Source: Blautia liquoris
GTDB taxonomy: Bacteria; Bacillota; Clostridia; Lachnospirales; Lachnospiraceae
Assembly (NCBI RefSeq): GCF_015159595.1
Contig: NZ_CP063304.1
Location: 1,302,001 to 1,366,000 of the forward strand
Length of the DNA stretch: 64,000 nucleotides
Direction: 5' to 3'
This document shows, one piece after another, positions 46,922-56,015 of the stretch (position 1 is the stretch's first letter; each line of letters opens with the position of its first letter). The position numbers and the translations under genes are program-made. The notes beneath the pieces were generated by a model. That model made no database searches. It was not told the DNA's origin and worked only from the letters and a program-made list of their open reading frames with translations.

Positions 46922-48018
46922 AAAAAAACGAGATTTTTATGATCCATGGAACGGATTATAAAGACATGACAAAGCAAATTCTGAACCAGTCGGATCTTGT
47001 GTCACAGATTGGAGACAAAGAACGAAAGATCGGAATCAAACCAAATTTGGTATCTCCGTCAGAGGCTTCTTACGGAGCCACTACGCACCCGGAGATTGTT
47101 GCTGGCATTATAGAGTATCTTCAGGGAAATGGATATCACCATATCACTGTAATGGAAGGGTCCTGGGTTGGGGATAAGACAAAGGATGCCTTCTCGGTCT
47201 GCGGATATGATCGTTTGTGTGAGAAGTATCAGGTGCCTTTTGTGGATACCCAGAAGGAAAAGTCTTATATCTGTGACTGCATGGGAATGCAGCTTTCGAT
47301 TTGTGACTGTGTAAAAAATGTGGATTATCTGATTAATGTTCCGGTCTTAAAGGGACATTGTCAGACGCGTATTACCTGTGCACTGAAAAATATGAAAGGG
47401 TTAATACCGAACAAAGAAAAACGACGTTTTCACTCTATGGGTCTGCATAAGCCGATTGCTCATCTGAACTGTGGTATCCATCAGGATTTTGTTGTGGTTG
47501 ACAATATCTGTGGAGATCTGGACTTTGAAGACGGTGGAAATCCGGTAACGATGAATCGTATCTGGGCAGCGATAGATCCAGTCTTATGTGACTCTTATGT
47601 ATGTCATTTGATGAATTATGAAAAAGAAGATGTCCCATACATTGGGATTGCGGAAAAACTAAAGGTTGGATGTGGAGATTGGAGACAGGCCAGGATAGTC
47701 AGATATAACGACGAACCCCAAAATATTGAGATTCCAAAGGAAAGAAAGATTGTTGAGCTTGAGGATGCGGTGGAGGAAGTTGACTCTTGTTCTGCCTGCT
47801 ATGGGTATCTGATACCTGCACTTGACAAACTGAAACAGGAAGGACTTCTGGATAATCTTAGAACAAAGATCAGCATTGGTCAGGGCTATCGTGGAAAAAA
47901 AGGAAAACTTGGCATCGGACACTGTACAAAAAGATTCGATCACCATCTGGAAGGCTGTCCGCCCACGGAGAATCAGATCTATGATTTTTTGAAAGATTAT
48001 ATCCTGAATCACCAGTAA
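46918..48018 (+). CDS. DUF362 domain protein
   Basis: 366 residues. Family segments include KPNLVSPSEASYGATTHPEIV near residue 40 and VPVLKGHCQTRITCALKNMKGL at ~140, which mark DUF362 (a predicted iron-sulfur-associated or oxidoreductase domain of unknown function). Many Cys are present (CDCMGMQLSICDC, SCSACYGY), although no ordinary ferredoxin CxxCxxCxxxC motif is seen. It overlaps the RpiB-like gene by four bases, implying a linked function that I cannot name. Confidence 0.85.
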   Translation: MKKNEIFMIHGTDYKDMTKQILNQSDLVSQIGDKERKIGIKPNLVSPSEASYGATTHPEIVAGIIEYLQGNGYHHITVMEGSWVGDKTKDAFSVCGYDRLCEKYQVPFVDTQKEKSYICDCMGMQLSICDCVKNVDYLINVPVLKGHCQTRITCALKNMKGLIPNKEKRRFHSMGLHKPIAHLNCGIHQDFVVVDNICGDLDFEDGGNPVTMNRIWAAIDPVLCDSYVCHLMNYEKEDVPYIGIAEKLKVGCGDWRQARIVRYNDEPQNIEIPKERKIVELEDAVEEVDSCSACYGYLIPALDKLKQEGLLDNLRTKISIGQGYRGKKGKLGIGHCTKRFDHHLEGCPPTENQIYDFLKDYILNHQ

Positions 48019-48025
48019 TAATTGG

Positions 48026-48062
48026 CGAGGCTCTCATGCAGAAAAGCGTGAGGGCCTTTTAA
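48026..48062 (+). terminator. Intrinsic terminator after the DUF362 gene
   Basis: Stem AGGCTCTCATGC / GCGTGAGGGCCTT with a short AGAAAA loop and a T-run. Good match. Confidence 0.8.
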
Positions 48063-48098
48063 AGGCAGAGAAGATTTTTCAGAGAAAGCGATTTTTAG

Positions 48099-48127
48099 TT
48101 GACGAAATCTTCGGGTACTTTTATAAT
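48099..48127 (+). promoter_or_regulatory. Promoter of the greA-like gene
   Basis: TTGACG at 48099, 17-base spacer and TATAAT at 48122; close to consensus, 26 bases before the start codon of the GreA-type gene. Confidence 0.8.
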
Positions 48128-48152
48128 AAATAGAGCAGAAAGGAAGTAGGAA

Positions 48153-48653
48153 ATGGAACAGTTGACGGAACAGGATGTCAAAAAAATCCAGGATGAAATT
48201 GACTATCGCAGACTTGTCTATCGCAAGCAGGCTCTGGAAGCTGTAAAAGAGGCAAGAGCTCAGGGAGATCTGAGTGAAAACTTTGAATACCATGCGGCAA
48301 AAAAAGACAAAAATCAAAATGAGAGCAGAATCCGATATCTGGAAAGACTCCTGAAAAACTCTAAAATTGTAAAAGACCGGTCGAAGCTGGATGAGGTAGG
48401 ACTTGACAATAAAGTGACTGTATATCTCCCGGAAGATGACGAGGAGGAGATCTATAAACTGGTGACATCTATCCGTGGAAATTCACTGAAAGGATATATC
48501 AGCACTGAATCTCCATTGGGTAAGGCATTGATGGGGCAAAAAACGGGAGACTGCGTGACGGTAAGGGTGAGTGATTCCTATAGTTATGACGTTGTCATAA
48601 AGAACATTGATAAATCAACGGATGAAAAAGATGATACCATACGAAAGTTTTAA
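48153..48653 (+). CDS. greA: GreA/GreB-family transcription elongation factor
   Basis: 166 residues. An N-terminal antiparallel coiled coil carries the tip motif GDLSENFEYHAAKKDK with the acidic Asp/Glu that stimulate RNA polymerase cleavage of backtracked transcripts. The C-terminal FKBP-like domain has ISTESPLGKALMGQKTGD. Whether it is the principal GreA or a paralogue cannot be told from this window. Transcribed alone from its own promoter. Confidence 0.9.
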   Translation: MEQLTEQDVKKIQDEIDYRRLVYRKQALEAVKEARAQGDLSENFEYHAAKKDKNQNESRIRYLERLLKNSKIVKDRSKLDEVGLDNKVTVYLPEDDEEEIYKLVTSIRGNSLKGYISTESPLGKALMGQKTGDCVTVRVSDSYSYDVVIKNIDKSTDEKDDTIRKF

Positions 48654-48728
48654 TGCCTGCACAATGATAAAAGAACAAAGAGTAAAGTATTTTGAGGTAT
48701 CATGATACAAAAGACAGGAGGGATATGT

Positions 48729-49520
48729 ATGTATTTAAATACGTTTTTGGGATTGCTTATTCCATTTGCGGGAACGACTTTAGGTGCCGCAATGGTATTT
48801 TTGATGAAGAAAAATCTTAGTGAGAAGACAGAAAAGGTTTTGCTGGGCTTTGCGTCGGGGGTCATGATAGCGGCATCTGTATGGTCACTTTTAATACCAT
48901 CTATTGATATGGCTGCTGAGAAATATCGATTTACATGGGTTCCTGCTGCAGTTGGCTTTATGGTAGGAATCTTTTTCCTGCTGCTGCTTGATAATATTAT
49001 TCCGCATTTGCATCTGAATACAGATAAGCCAGAGGGCGTCATCTCAAAAAGTGAAAAATTGAAGAAGACGACCATGCTTGTCCTGGCAGTGACTTTACAC
49101 AACATTCCGGAGGGAATGGCTGTAGGTGTAGTTTTTGCAGGCGTGCTTACCAGTAATACACTGATTACAACGGCTGGAGCATTCTCGCTTTCTATTGGAA
49201 TTGCCATTCAGAATTTTCCGGAGGGGGCGATTATCTCCATGCCTCTTAGAAGTGAGGGAATGTCGAAATCGAAATCCTTCCTATACGGAACCTTATCGGG
49301 AATTGTCGAACCTATTGCTGCAGTGCTGACGATACTTTTGACTAGCGTGATTGAGTCAGCACTCCCATATCTGCTTTCTTTTGCGGCCGGAGCAATGATC
49401 TATGTAGTGATAGAGGAACTGATTCCGGAAGCCCAGACAGGCGAACACAGCAATATAGGAACGATAGGTGCGGCTTTTGGATTTGTAATCATGATGATTC
49501 TGGATGTCGCTTTAGGTTAA
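48729..49520 (+). CDS. ZIP-family metal transporter
   Basis: 263 residues from the ATG at 48729 (CAGGAGGG upstream). About eight hydrophobic segments. The metal-site helices contain HNIPEGMAVGV and QNFPEGAIISM, the paired H/N-x-x-x-E motifs of ZIP transporters. Probably imports zinc or another divalent metal; the substrate is unproven. A GufA-like subgroup is likely from length. No operon partner is apparent. Confidence 0.9.
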   Translation: MYLNTFLGLLIPFAGTTLGAAMVFLMKKNLSEKTEKVLLGFASGVMIAASVWSLLIPSIDMAAEKYRFTWVPAAVGFMVGIFFLLLLDNIIPHLHLNTDKPEGVISKSEKLKKTTMLVLAVTLHNIPEGMAVGVVFAGVLTSNTLITTAGAFSLSIGIAIQNFPEGAIISMPLRSEGMSKSKSFLYGTLSGIVEPIAAVLTILLTSVIESALPYLLSFAAGAMIYVVIEELIPEAQTGEHSNIGTIGAAFGFVIMMILDVALG

Positions 49521-49563
49521 ATACTAGTTAAAATTAGATCATATATATAGAAAGTTGGAACAA

Positions 49564-51306
49564 ATGAAACATAGAGATGGTAATTTCAGGAAGTTATTAT
49601 CGTATTATAAGGACTATAAGGGCCTTTTTATATCAGATATGATATTTGCAACGATTGGGTCTGCGGTCACACTGGCAATCCCTCTTCTGGTTCGATATAT
49701 TACAGGAAATGTGGTAAACAATCCTCTAAATGAAGCAACTTCCATGATCCTCAAACTGGGTCTTGTCATGGTGATTATGGTTTTGATCGAGATGGGATGT
49801 AATTATTATATTACCTATTATGGACATATGATGGGAGCCCAGATGGAGCGGGATATGAGAAACGAGATCTATTCTCACTATCAGAAATTGTCGTTTACTT
49901 TCTATGATAACCAGAAAGTAGGACATCTGCTCTCAAGAATTACGACAGACCTCAATGACATCAGTGAACTTTTACATCATGGGCCAGAGGATATCGTGAT
50001 ATCCATTATCAAACTGGTTGGGGCATTCATCATATTACTTGTAATAAATGCTCCCCTTGCTCTGATATCCATGGTAATTGTGGTTTTTATGCTTGTCTAT
50101 GCTATTTACATGAATCAAAAGATGAAGGAGGCATTTAAGGAAAACAGAAGGAGAATCGCCGACATCAATAGCCAGATTGAAGACAGTCTCTCAGGAATCC
50201 GTGTTGTAAAGTCATTTGGAAATGAAAACGTCGAGATGAACAAATTTAAGAATGGAAACGAGCGTTTTATGGATTCTAAGGGCCGAACATACAAGTATAT
50301 GGCGGTCTATAATTCGGGAATGGGTGCATGTACGACACTGATTACAGTAGCCGCTCTCGTGATGGGCGCAATTTTTATGACAAAAGATACACTTACCGCT
50401 GCAGACCTTGTGACTTTCCTTCTCTACATCAGTAATTTCACAGAACCAGTAAAAAAACTGGTTAATTTTACGGAGATGTTTCAGAATGGCTATTCTGGTT
50501 TTGAGAGATTTCAGGAGATAATAAACATTGCACCTGATATCAAAGATAAGCCGGATGCAATTCATCTGGGAAAACCTGCAAAGGGTGAAGTGAAATTTGA
50601 AGATGTGTCATTTCATTATGAAGATTCCAATGAAAGAGTATTCTCGCATGTGAATCTGAAAGTGGATCCGGGAGAGTATGTTGCTCTAGTTGGAAGCTCC
50701 GGAGCCGGTAAGACGACATTGTGCAGTCTGATTCCCAGATTTTATGATGTGACTTCAGGTGCTGTGTATCTGGATGGAACGGATATTCGTTCCATATGTC
50801 TGAAAGATCTAAGAGAGCAGATTGGAATTGTTCAGCAGGATGTTTATTTGTTTGCGGGTACCATAATGGATAATATTCGCTATGGAAACCCAGATGCTAC
50901 AGATGAAGATGTGATTCGTGCAGCGAGGGCGGCGAATGCTCATGACTTTATTATGGAAATGCCTGATGGCTATGACACTGATATCGGACAGCGTGGAGTC
51001 AAAATATCCGGCGGCCAAAAGCAAAGACTTTCCATCGCCAGGGTATTCCTAAAAAATCCACCGATTCTGATCTTTGATGAGGCTACTTCAGCACTTGACA
51101 ATAAAAGTGAACATATCGTTCAGCAGTCGTTAGAGGAGCTTGCGAAGGACAGAACAACCTTTGTTATTGCACACAGGCTTTCCACTATAAGAAATGCAGG
51201 GAGAATTCTCGTTTTGAATGAGAACGGAATTGTTGAAGAAGGAACGCACCATGAATTATTAGAGTTGCACGGAGAATATGCCAAACTATATCAGATACAA
51301 TTTTAA
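49564..51306 (+). CDS. ABC exporter, fused permease and ATPase
   Basis: About 580 residues (ATG at 49564; a TTG three codons upstream is possible). Six transmembrane helices in the first ~320 residues form an ABC_membrane (type IV exporter) domain. The ATPase follows: Walker A GSSGAGKTT (~380), ISGGQKQRLSIAR signature, Walker B ILIFDEATSALD and the switch His in IAHRLSTI. Half-transporter that dimerises; lipid, peptide or drug export is possible and not distinguishable. The gene is single and ends before an intrinsic terminator. Confidence 0.93.
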   Translation: MKHRDGNFRKLLSYYKDYKGLFISDMIFATIGSAVTLAIPLLVRYITGNVVNNPLNEATSMILKLGLVMVIMVLIEMGCNYYITYYGHMMGAQMERDMRNEIYSHYQKLSFTFYDNQKVGHLLSRITTDLNDISELLHHGPEDIVISIIKLVGAFIILLVINAPLALISMVIVVFMLVYAIYMNQKMKEAFKENRRRIADINSQIEDSLSGIRVVKSFGNENVEMNKFKNGNERFMDSKGRTYKYMAVYNSGMGACTTLITVAALVMGAIFMTKDTLTAADLVTFLLYISNFTEPVKKLVNFTEMFQNGYSGFERFQEIINIAPDIKDKPDAIHLGKPAKGEVKFEDVSFHYEDSNERVFSHVNLKVDPGEYVALVGSSGAGKTTLCSLIPRFYDVTSGAVYLDGTDIRSICLKDLREQIGIVQQDVYLFAGTIMDNIRYGNPDATDEDVIRAARAANAHDFIMEMPDGYDTDIGQRGVKISGGQKQRLSIARVFLKNPPILIFDEATSALDNKSEHIVQQSLEELAKDRTTFVIAHRLSTIRNAGRILVLNENGIVEEGTHHELLELHGEYAKLYQIQF

Positions 51307-51313
51307 AAATAAG

Positions 51314-51362
51314 AAAGAGACACTTTTCACGGTTTGAAACTGTAAAGGGGTCTCTTCTTATT
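51314..51362 (+). terminator. Intrinsic terminator after the ABC exporter
   Basis: Stem AAGAGAC / GTCTCTT with inner pairs (CTTTTCACGGTTTGAAACTG loop) and a T-rich tail. Confidence 0.8.
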
Positions 51363-51485
51363 TTTTGAAAAAAAGAAATAGAATCTTCTCATTATTGTAA
51401 AACTTTCTAGATATATTTGTGGTATAATGTACCATATTTCGCAGAGAATTGACATAAGATAATATAAGAAAGCAAGGGTGTGGGT

Positions 51486-52895
51486 ATGACAAAGAAAAAA
51501 AAGATTATGATCACGATTGTGAGTGTGATCCTGGGAATTATGGTGGCAGCATACATCGTGACCGCAGTGTTTTTTCATAATCATTTCTACTCTGGTACAA
51601 ATATTAACGGTATTAACTGTACCAATATGAAAGTGAACGAAGTCAAAAAGGAACTTGCCAATCAGGTGCAAAATTATTCACTGAACATACAAAAAATTGA
51701 TGGTTCTGCCGAGACATTTACAGCCGGACAGCTGCAGCTTTCCTTTGCTGATAATGGAGAGATAGATAAGATCATGGAAAATCAAAATTCCTGGAAGTGG
51801 ATTGTTAAAGCTTTTCAGAAAAAGACGTATACTCTGAAAATTCCGATCAATCTCTCGGATGAAATATTATCTTCCACTGTAGATGGACTTGATTTCATGC
51901 AGGAAGAGAATATTACACTGCCTCAGGATGCGGCCGTCGGTGATACTGACACGGGATACACAGTGACTGCGGAAGTGATCGGAAATCAGCCTGACAGAGA
52001 TAAACTTTTATCTGCACTGAAAGATACAATTCTCTCAGGTAAATCGGAACTAAATCTTGATAAGGCTGGATGCTATGTGAAACCGGCAGTCTATCAAAAT
52101 GATGAGAATTTGATTAATCGTGTGAACCATCTGAATCAGTTGGTATCTGCTAATGTTACAATGAATTTTGGAAGTGGACGAGTAGAAACTGTTGGACCGC
52201 AGCTTTTGAAAACATGGGTTGCTCAGGATGAATCTGGAAATGACCTGATTGACCCAAATCAAATATCTGCCTATGTAGGACAGCTGGCATCTAAGTACAA
52301 TACTGTAAAAGCCAGCCGTTCCTTTACGACAAGTAATGGCTCTACAGTACAGCTCAAAGGTGGAGATTACGGATGGAAGTTAGACCAAGAAAAAACGGCC
52401 CAGAATCTCACAGATGCGATAAACTCTGGCACACAAGGTGAAGTAGAAGTGGTTTATGCCAATACTGCAAGAAGCAGAGAGAGCAATGATATAGGAAATA
52501 CATACATAGAATTATCAATTGATCAGCAAACTTTGTGGTGTTATGTAGATGGAAAACTTTTGGTGTCCACTCCAGTGGTGACAGGAAATATATCAAAAGG
52601 AAATGATACACCCAGAGGGGGCGTCTGGAAGATTAAAGGGAAAAGGACGGATTATATTATGACAGGGAAGATCAATCCTGCTACAGGTCAGCCATCCTAT
52701 CGTACCCATTGTGATTACTGGATCCCTTATAGCGAGGATTTTACAATTGGAATTCATGATCTTGCAAGCCGGGCAGAATATGGCGGGGATATTTATAAGA
52801 CAAATGGTTCCCATGGATGTGTCAATACTCCCTTGTCTGCAGTGAGCCAGATCTTTAATGTAGTATCAGCAGGATTTCCTGTAATTGTGTATTGA
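51486..52895 (+). CDS. L,D-transpeptidase with peptidoglycan-binding domain
   Basis: 469 residues from the ATG at 51486. An N-terminal transmembrane segment (IMITIVSVILGIMVAAYIVTAVFF) anchors it in the membrane. Domains: PG-binding-4-like N-terminal half, then the YkuD catalytic domain with IGIHDL and the active-site motif SHGCVNTPL containing the catalytic Cys. Forms 3-3 cross-links in peptidoglycan and resists most beta-lactams. Transcribed alone between two terminators. Confidence 0.93.
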   Translation: MTKKKKIMITIVSVILGIMVAAYIVTAVFFHNHFYSGTNINGINCTNMKVNEVKKELANQVQNYSLNIQKIDGSAETFTAGQLQLSFADNGEIDKIMENQNSWKWIVKAFQKKTYTLKIPINLSDEILSSTVDGLDFMQEENITLPQDAAVGDTDTGYTVTAEVIGNQPDRDKLLSALKDTILSGKSELNLDKAGCYVKPAVYQNDENLINRVNHLNQLVSANVTMNFGSGRVETVGPQLLKTWVAQDESGNDLIDPNQISAYVGQLASKYNTVKASRSFTTSNGSTVQLKGGDYGWKLDQEKTAQNLTDAINSGTQGEVEVVYANTARSRESNDIGNTYIELSIDQQTLWCYVDGKLLVSTPVVTGNISKGNDTPRGGVWKIKGKRTDYIMTGKINPATGQPSYRTHCDYWIPYSEDFTIGIHDLASRAEYGGDIYKTNGSHGCVNTPLSAVSQIFNVVSAGFPVIVY

Positions 52896-52947
52896 TAAAC
52901 AAGAAGATATTTCGTTGATAAATGTTTGCTTTAAAATATGACTCAAG

Positions 52948-53001
52948 AAATCCGAGTGTAATAACAGTCATTAGTGTCTGTTTATCTCACCCGGATTTTA
53001 A
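52948..53001. terminator. Bidirectional terminator between L,D-transpeptidase and the reverse-strand transporter
   Basis: Arms AAATCCGAGTG and CACCCGGATTTT with A/T-rich flanks. It separates two converging units. Confidence 0.75.
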
Positions 53002-53016
53002 AATACTACGATTATT

Positions 53017-54168
53017 TTATTTGTCTCCGGCCTCTATGCTCTTTACCTGATCATCTGTCAGGTCATAATCATAAAAGTCTTTATAGAACTCTTTTATCTT
53101 ATCATTAAGATTGAGATCCGAGAACGTATCAGGATACATGATCTTGGCTAAGAAGAGTGGCATCAGAGCACCTTCTGCGGAGCGTACAGACCATGGGTAA
53201 GTTCCGGATGGTTCTGTATACACCTTATCATTTTGTACAGCAGAAACAGATGCAAGTGTGGGATCTTTTTTGATTTGGTCTCTTGCACCTTGCCCCATAG
53301 TAAAGATAACATCAGGATTCCATTTGAGGATCTGTTCCGTGCTGACGACCATAGCTGTTCCCTGATCTGCTCCGGTATAGTCGGAGGATGAAACAATTCC
53401 GCCTGCGCACTCAACATAGAAAGAAGAGATATCTGCGTTGTTTACTGTTGTGTAATTATCACCACTATAGCGAAGATTTAACACCTTAACTTTTTCATCA
53501 TCTTTCAGATCCCTTGTCATATCCTGGACATAGTTAATTGTGTTGTCAAAAAAATTGTTAAATGCTTTTGCCTTCTCAGGTGAGTCGTCTCCAAGAATTT
53601 CGGCGATTAAAGTAATGCTTTTTTTTAACTCATCCGCATTGGAAAAGCTGTCAACAGTGACAACTGCTATACCCGCATCCTTCAGCTGCTGAGCTTGCTG
53701 ATCATCGATGTTGGGACCATAGACCACCTGTGCTCCGGAATCAATAATGGATTCCACATTGGAGGCATCATTGTTATTGGGATTGGCATTCGGCCATATT
53801 GTGTGATACATGTCAGACAGTTTTGAGATACTTGCAACAAGTTTATCGGTTCCTCCTACCATGTTTGTAATCTGTGCAAATGCACCAATCGTTGTGGCAA
53901 CTTTATCTATCTTTTCGGGTATCTGAACTTCATTGCCCTTGGTGTCTGTGATTGTTCTTACTCCATCTTTTGTGTCTGAATTTGTTGAACTTTTGGCTGA
54001 TGAAGATTTTCCTGACGATGTATCAGTACTTGAGGGTTTACTTGTACTTTCTGATTGCTTTTTGGCAGAGGAGGAAGATGAGCTTCCTGCATTATTTCCA
54101 CATCCTGTCACCAGGAATGTGGCACTTACAAATACTGCTAACATTTGATAAATTTTTTTTCTTTGCAT
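53017..54168 (-). CDS. B12/iron-type ABC transporter substrate-binding lipoprotein (MolA-like candidate)
   Basis: 383 residues. Signal peptide with lipobox LVTGCG (Cys23), then a Ser/Lys-rich linker to ~65, then a type III (FecB/BtuF) binding fold with the KIDKVATTIG start and DVIFTMGQGARDQIKKDP near the C-terminal lobe. It is the last gene of a four-gene reverse-strand operon headed by a MoeA homologue. That neighbour makes molybdate/tungstate (MolABC-like) the leading substrate guess; iron chelate or cobalamin cannot be excluded. Confidence 0.88.
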   Translation of the reverse strand: MQRKKIYQMLAVFVSATFLVTGCGNNAGSSSSSSAKKQSESTSKPSSTDTSSGKSSSAKSSTNSDTKDGVRTITDTKGNEVQIPEKIDKVATTIGAFAQITNMVGGTDKLVASISKLSDMYHTIWPNANPNNNDASNVESIIDSGAQVVYGPNIDDQQAQQLKDAGIAVVTVDSFSNADELKKSITLIAEILGDDSPEKAKAFNNFFDNTINYVQDMTRDLKDDEKVKVLNLRYSGDNYTTVNNADISSFYVECAGGIVSSSDYTGADQGTAMVVSTEQILKWNPDVIFTMGQGARDQIKKDPTLASVSAVQNDKVYTEPSGTYPWSVRSAEGALMPLFLAKIMYPDTFSDLNLNDKIKEFYKDFYDYDLTDDQVKSIEAGDK

Positions 54169-54192
54169 AATATCTCCTTTTTTTTCGATAGG

Positions 54193-54969
54193 TTAGATCA
54201 CAGGAGTACAGTGTATCATCTTGCGATTATGCCATCGGTCTTCAATTACTGCCACCGGAAGGCCATATGCCTTTTCCAGATTTTTTTCCGTTAAAATCTC
54301 TTTTACCGGACCTGAAAGGGCATGACCTCCTGGGGTGAATAATACTGCCTTTCCTCCACACAAAAAGGCATGTTCAGGTACATGAGTTGTCATGGCAATT
54401 CCAATGCCTTGATTTGATAATGTTTTGAGTTCTTTTAGCACTTTTGCCTGATTTCCAAAGTCCAGGCTGGCTGTCGGTTCATCGAGCATGATAAAAGCCG
54501 GTTCCTGCATCAAGGCACGAGCAATCATAACCATCTGTCTTTCACCACCGGACAATTCAGTAAATATTTTATCAGCAAAACGCTCGATGCTTAATTGCTC
54601 CATCACTTCATGTGCCTTTATGTAGTCTGACTTCGAAGGATTGGAAAAGGCGTTCAGTCTGGCTGTGCTTCCCATCAAAACGACATCAAGAGCCTGAAAG
54701 GCAAAAGGCGTACTGTGTGTCTGTGGAACGTATCCAATCAGGCTTGCGAATTTTTTACGCGAAATCTTTTTGAGATCTGTCCCATCAATCAGTACCTGCC
54801 CATCAAGCAGCGGCAGCAGCCCCATGATGGATTTAAACAGTGTTGTCTTGCCGACACCATTTGGTCCGAGAAAACATAAAATATCCCCCTGATTGATGGT
54901 GGTGCTGAAATTGTTTACAACCGAATGTTTTCCATAACCGCAGGCGATGCATTTAATCTCAATTTCCAT
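54193..54969 (-). CDS. B12/iron-type ABC transporter ATPase
   Basis: 258 residues from the ATG at 54969; an upstream GTG at 54978 is also in frame. Walker A GPNGVGKTT, Q-loop GYVPQTHST, signature LSGGERQMVMIAR and Walker B FIMLDEPTASLD are all intact. Energises the adjacent FecCD permease; its start overlaps the permease stop. Third gene in the moeA-permease-ATPase-binding-protein order. Confidence 0.93.
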   Translation of the reverse strand: MEIEIKCIACGYGKHSVVNNFSTTINQGDILCFLGPNGVGKTTLFKSIMGLLPLLDGQVLIDGTDLKKISRKKFASLIGYVPQTHSTPFAFQALDVVLMGSTARLNAFSNPSKSDYIKAHEVMEQLSIERFADKIFTELSGGERQMVMIARALMQEPAFIMLDEPTASLDFGNQAKVLKELKTLSNQGIGIAMTTHVPEHAFLCGGKAVLFTPGGHALSGPVKEILTEKNLEKAYGLPVAVIEDRWHNRKMIHCTPVI

Positions 54970-56006
54970 TAAGACCACCCCTTCTTTCCCTTAAACAGTA
55001 GGTAGATAAACAGTGGAGCACCAATGATAGATGTAATAACTCCAATTGGGATTTCTCCGGATGACAGGGTTCTGGCCACAGTGTCCACAATCAGCATAAA
55101 ACTGGAACCTGCCAGCATGGAACAAGGTAGGAGTGTCATGTAGTTTGGTCCGACCAGAGAACGACAGATATGGGGAATTACAAGACCGACCCATCCGATA
55201 GATCCGCTCATGGCAACCGAAGATGCTGTAAGGAGTGTAGAGCTTAATATAACAAGAACTTTGGTTCTTGTAGTATTTATGCCCAGCGTCTTGGCGTCCT
55301 CTTCCCCGAAGGAGAGTACATTAATATTCCAGCGCAGCATAAGAAGTATCGTGGCACCGATGACAAAGCATAGTGCCATATTTTTTACATTTTTCCAACC
55401 ACCTGTTTTTGCAAAACTGCCCATCAGCCAATAAGTGATTTCCGGAAGCTTTGTATCTGTATCCGCAACATATTTGATGAGAGAAGTGACTCCGTTACAC
55501 AAAGATGATACAACGGTTCCTGCAAGAACCATGATTAGAAGGCTTCCCCCTTGGTCCTTTGCTACGGCATAACTAATTCCTATAACAAAGAATACCGCAA
55601 TCAGACCAAAGGCGAAAGAAAGCATCTGAACCTTAACTCCACTCATGTCAAAGAGAATGGCGATACAGGCACCGATGCTCGCACCGGATGAAACTCCCAG
55701 GATATCTGGGGAGACCATTGGGTTTTTAAACAACCCCTGATAGGATACTCCTGACATTGCAAGGGCACTTCCAACGAGAATCGACATGATAATTCGCGGA
55801 AGACGGATGGAGAAAAGTACTGCGACTTGCCTGTCCCCAGTTTTAAGCCCCTCCTTAAAAAACCTTTTTATGGTCTCAAAAATTTCTTTTCCGGTCATAC
55901 CGAAGCGCCCCACTCGAAGTGAGATAAAGATAGAAAAAAGCAGTAAAATGGCTAGAGCGATGAAAACTAAAGTTGTGACTGGTTTCTTTTGCTTGTTATT
56001 CATCAT
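54969..56006 (-). CDS. B12/iron-type (FecCD) ABC transporter permease
   Basis: 345 residues with about ten hydrophobic segments. The FecCD signature is visible: RLPRIIMSILVGSALAMSGVSYQGLFKNPMVSPDILGVSSGA, IGWVGLVIPHICR and GEIPIGVITSIIGAPLFIYLL. Forms the channel with the ATPase. The start lies nine bases after the MoeA-like stop, so these are one operon. MolB of Haemophilus, a molybdate/tungstate permease, is of this same class. Confidence 0.93.
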   Translation of the reverse strand: MMNNKQKKPVTTLVFIALAILLLFSIFISLRVGRFGMTGKEIFETIKRFFKEGLKTGDRQVAVLFSIRLPRIIMSILVGSALAMSGVSYQGLFKNPMVSPDILGVSSGASIGACIAILFDMSGVKVQMLSFAFGLIAVFFVIGISYAVAKDQGGSLLIMVLAGTVVSSLCNGVTSLIKYVADTDTKLPEITYWLMGSFAKTGGWKNVKNMALCFVIGATILLMLRWNINVLSFGEEDAKTLGINTTRTKVLVILSSTLLTASSVAMSGSIGWVGLVIPHICRSLVGPNYMTLLPCSMLAGSSFMLIVDTVARTLSSGEIPIGVITSIIGAPLFIYLLFKGKKGWS

Positions 56007-56015
56007 ATATCGACC

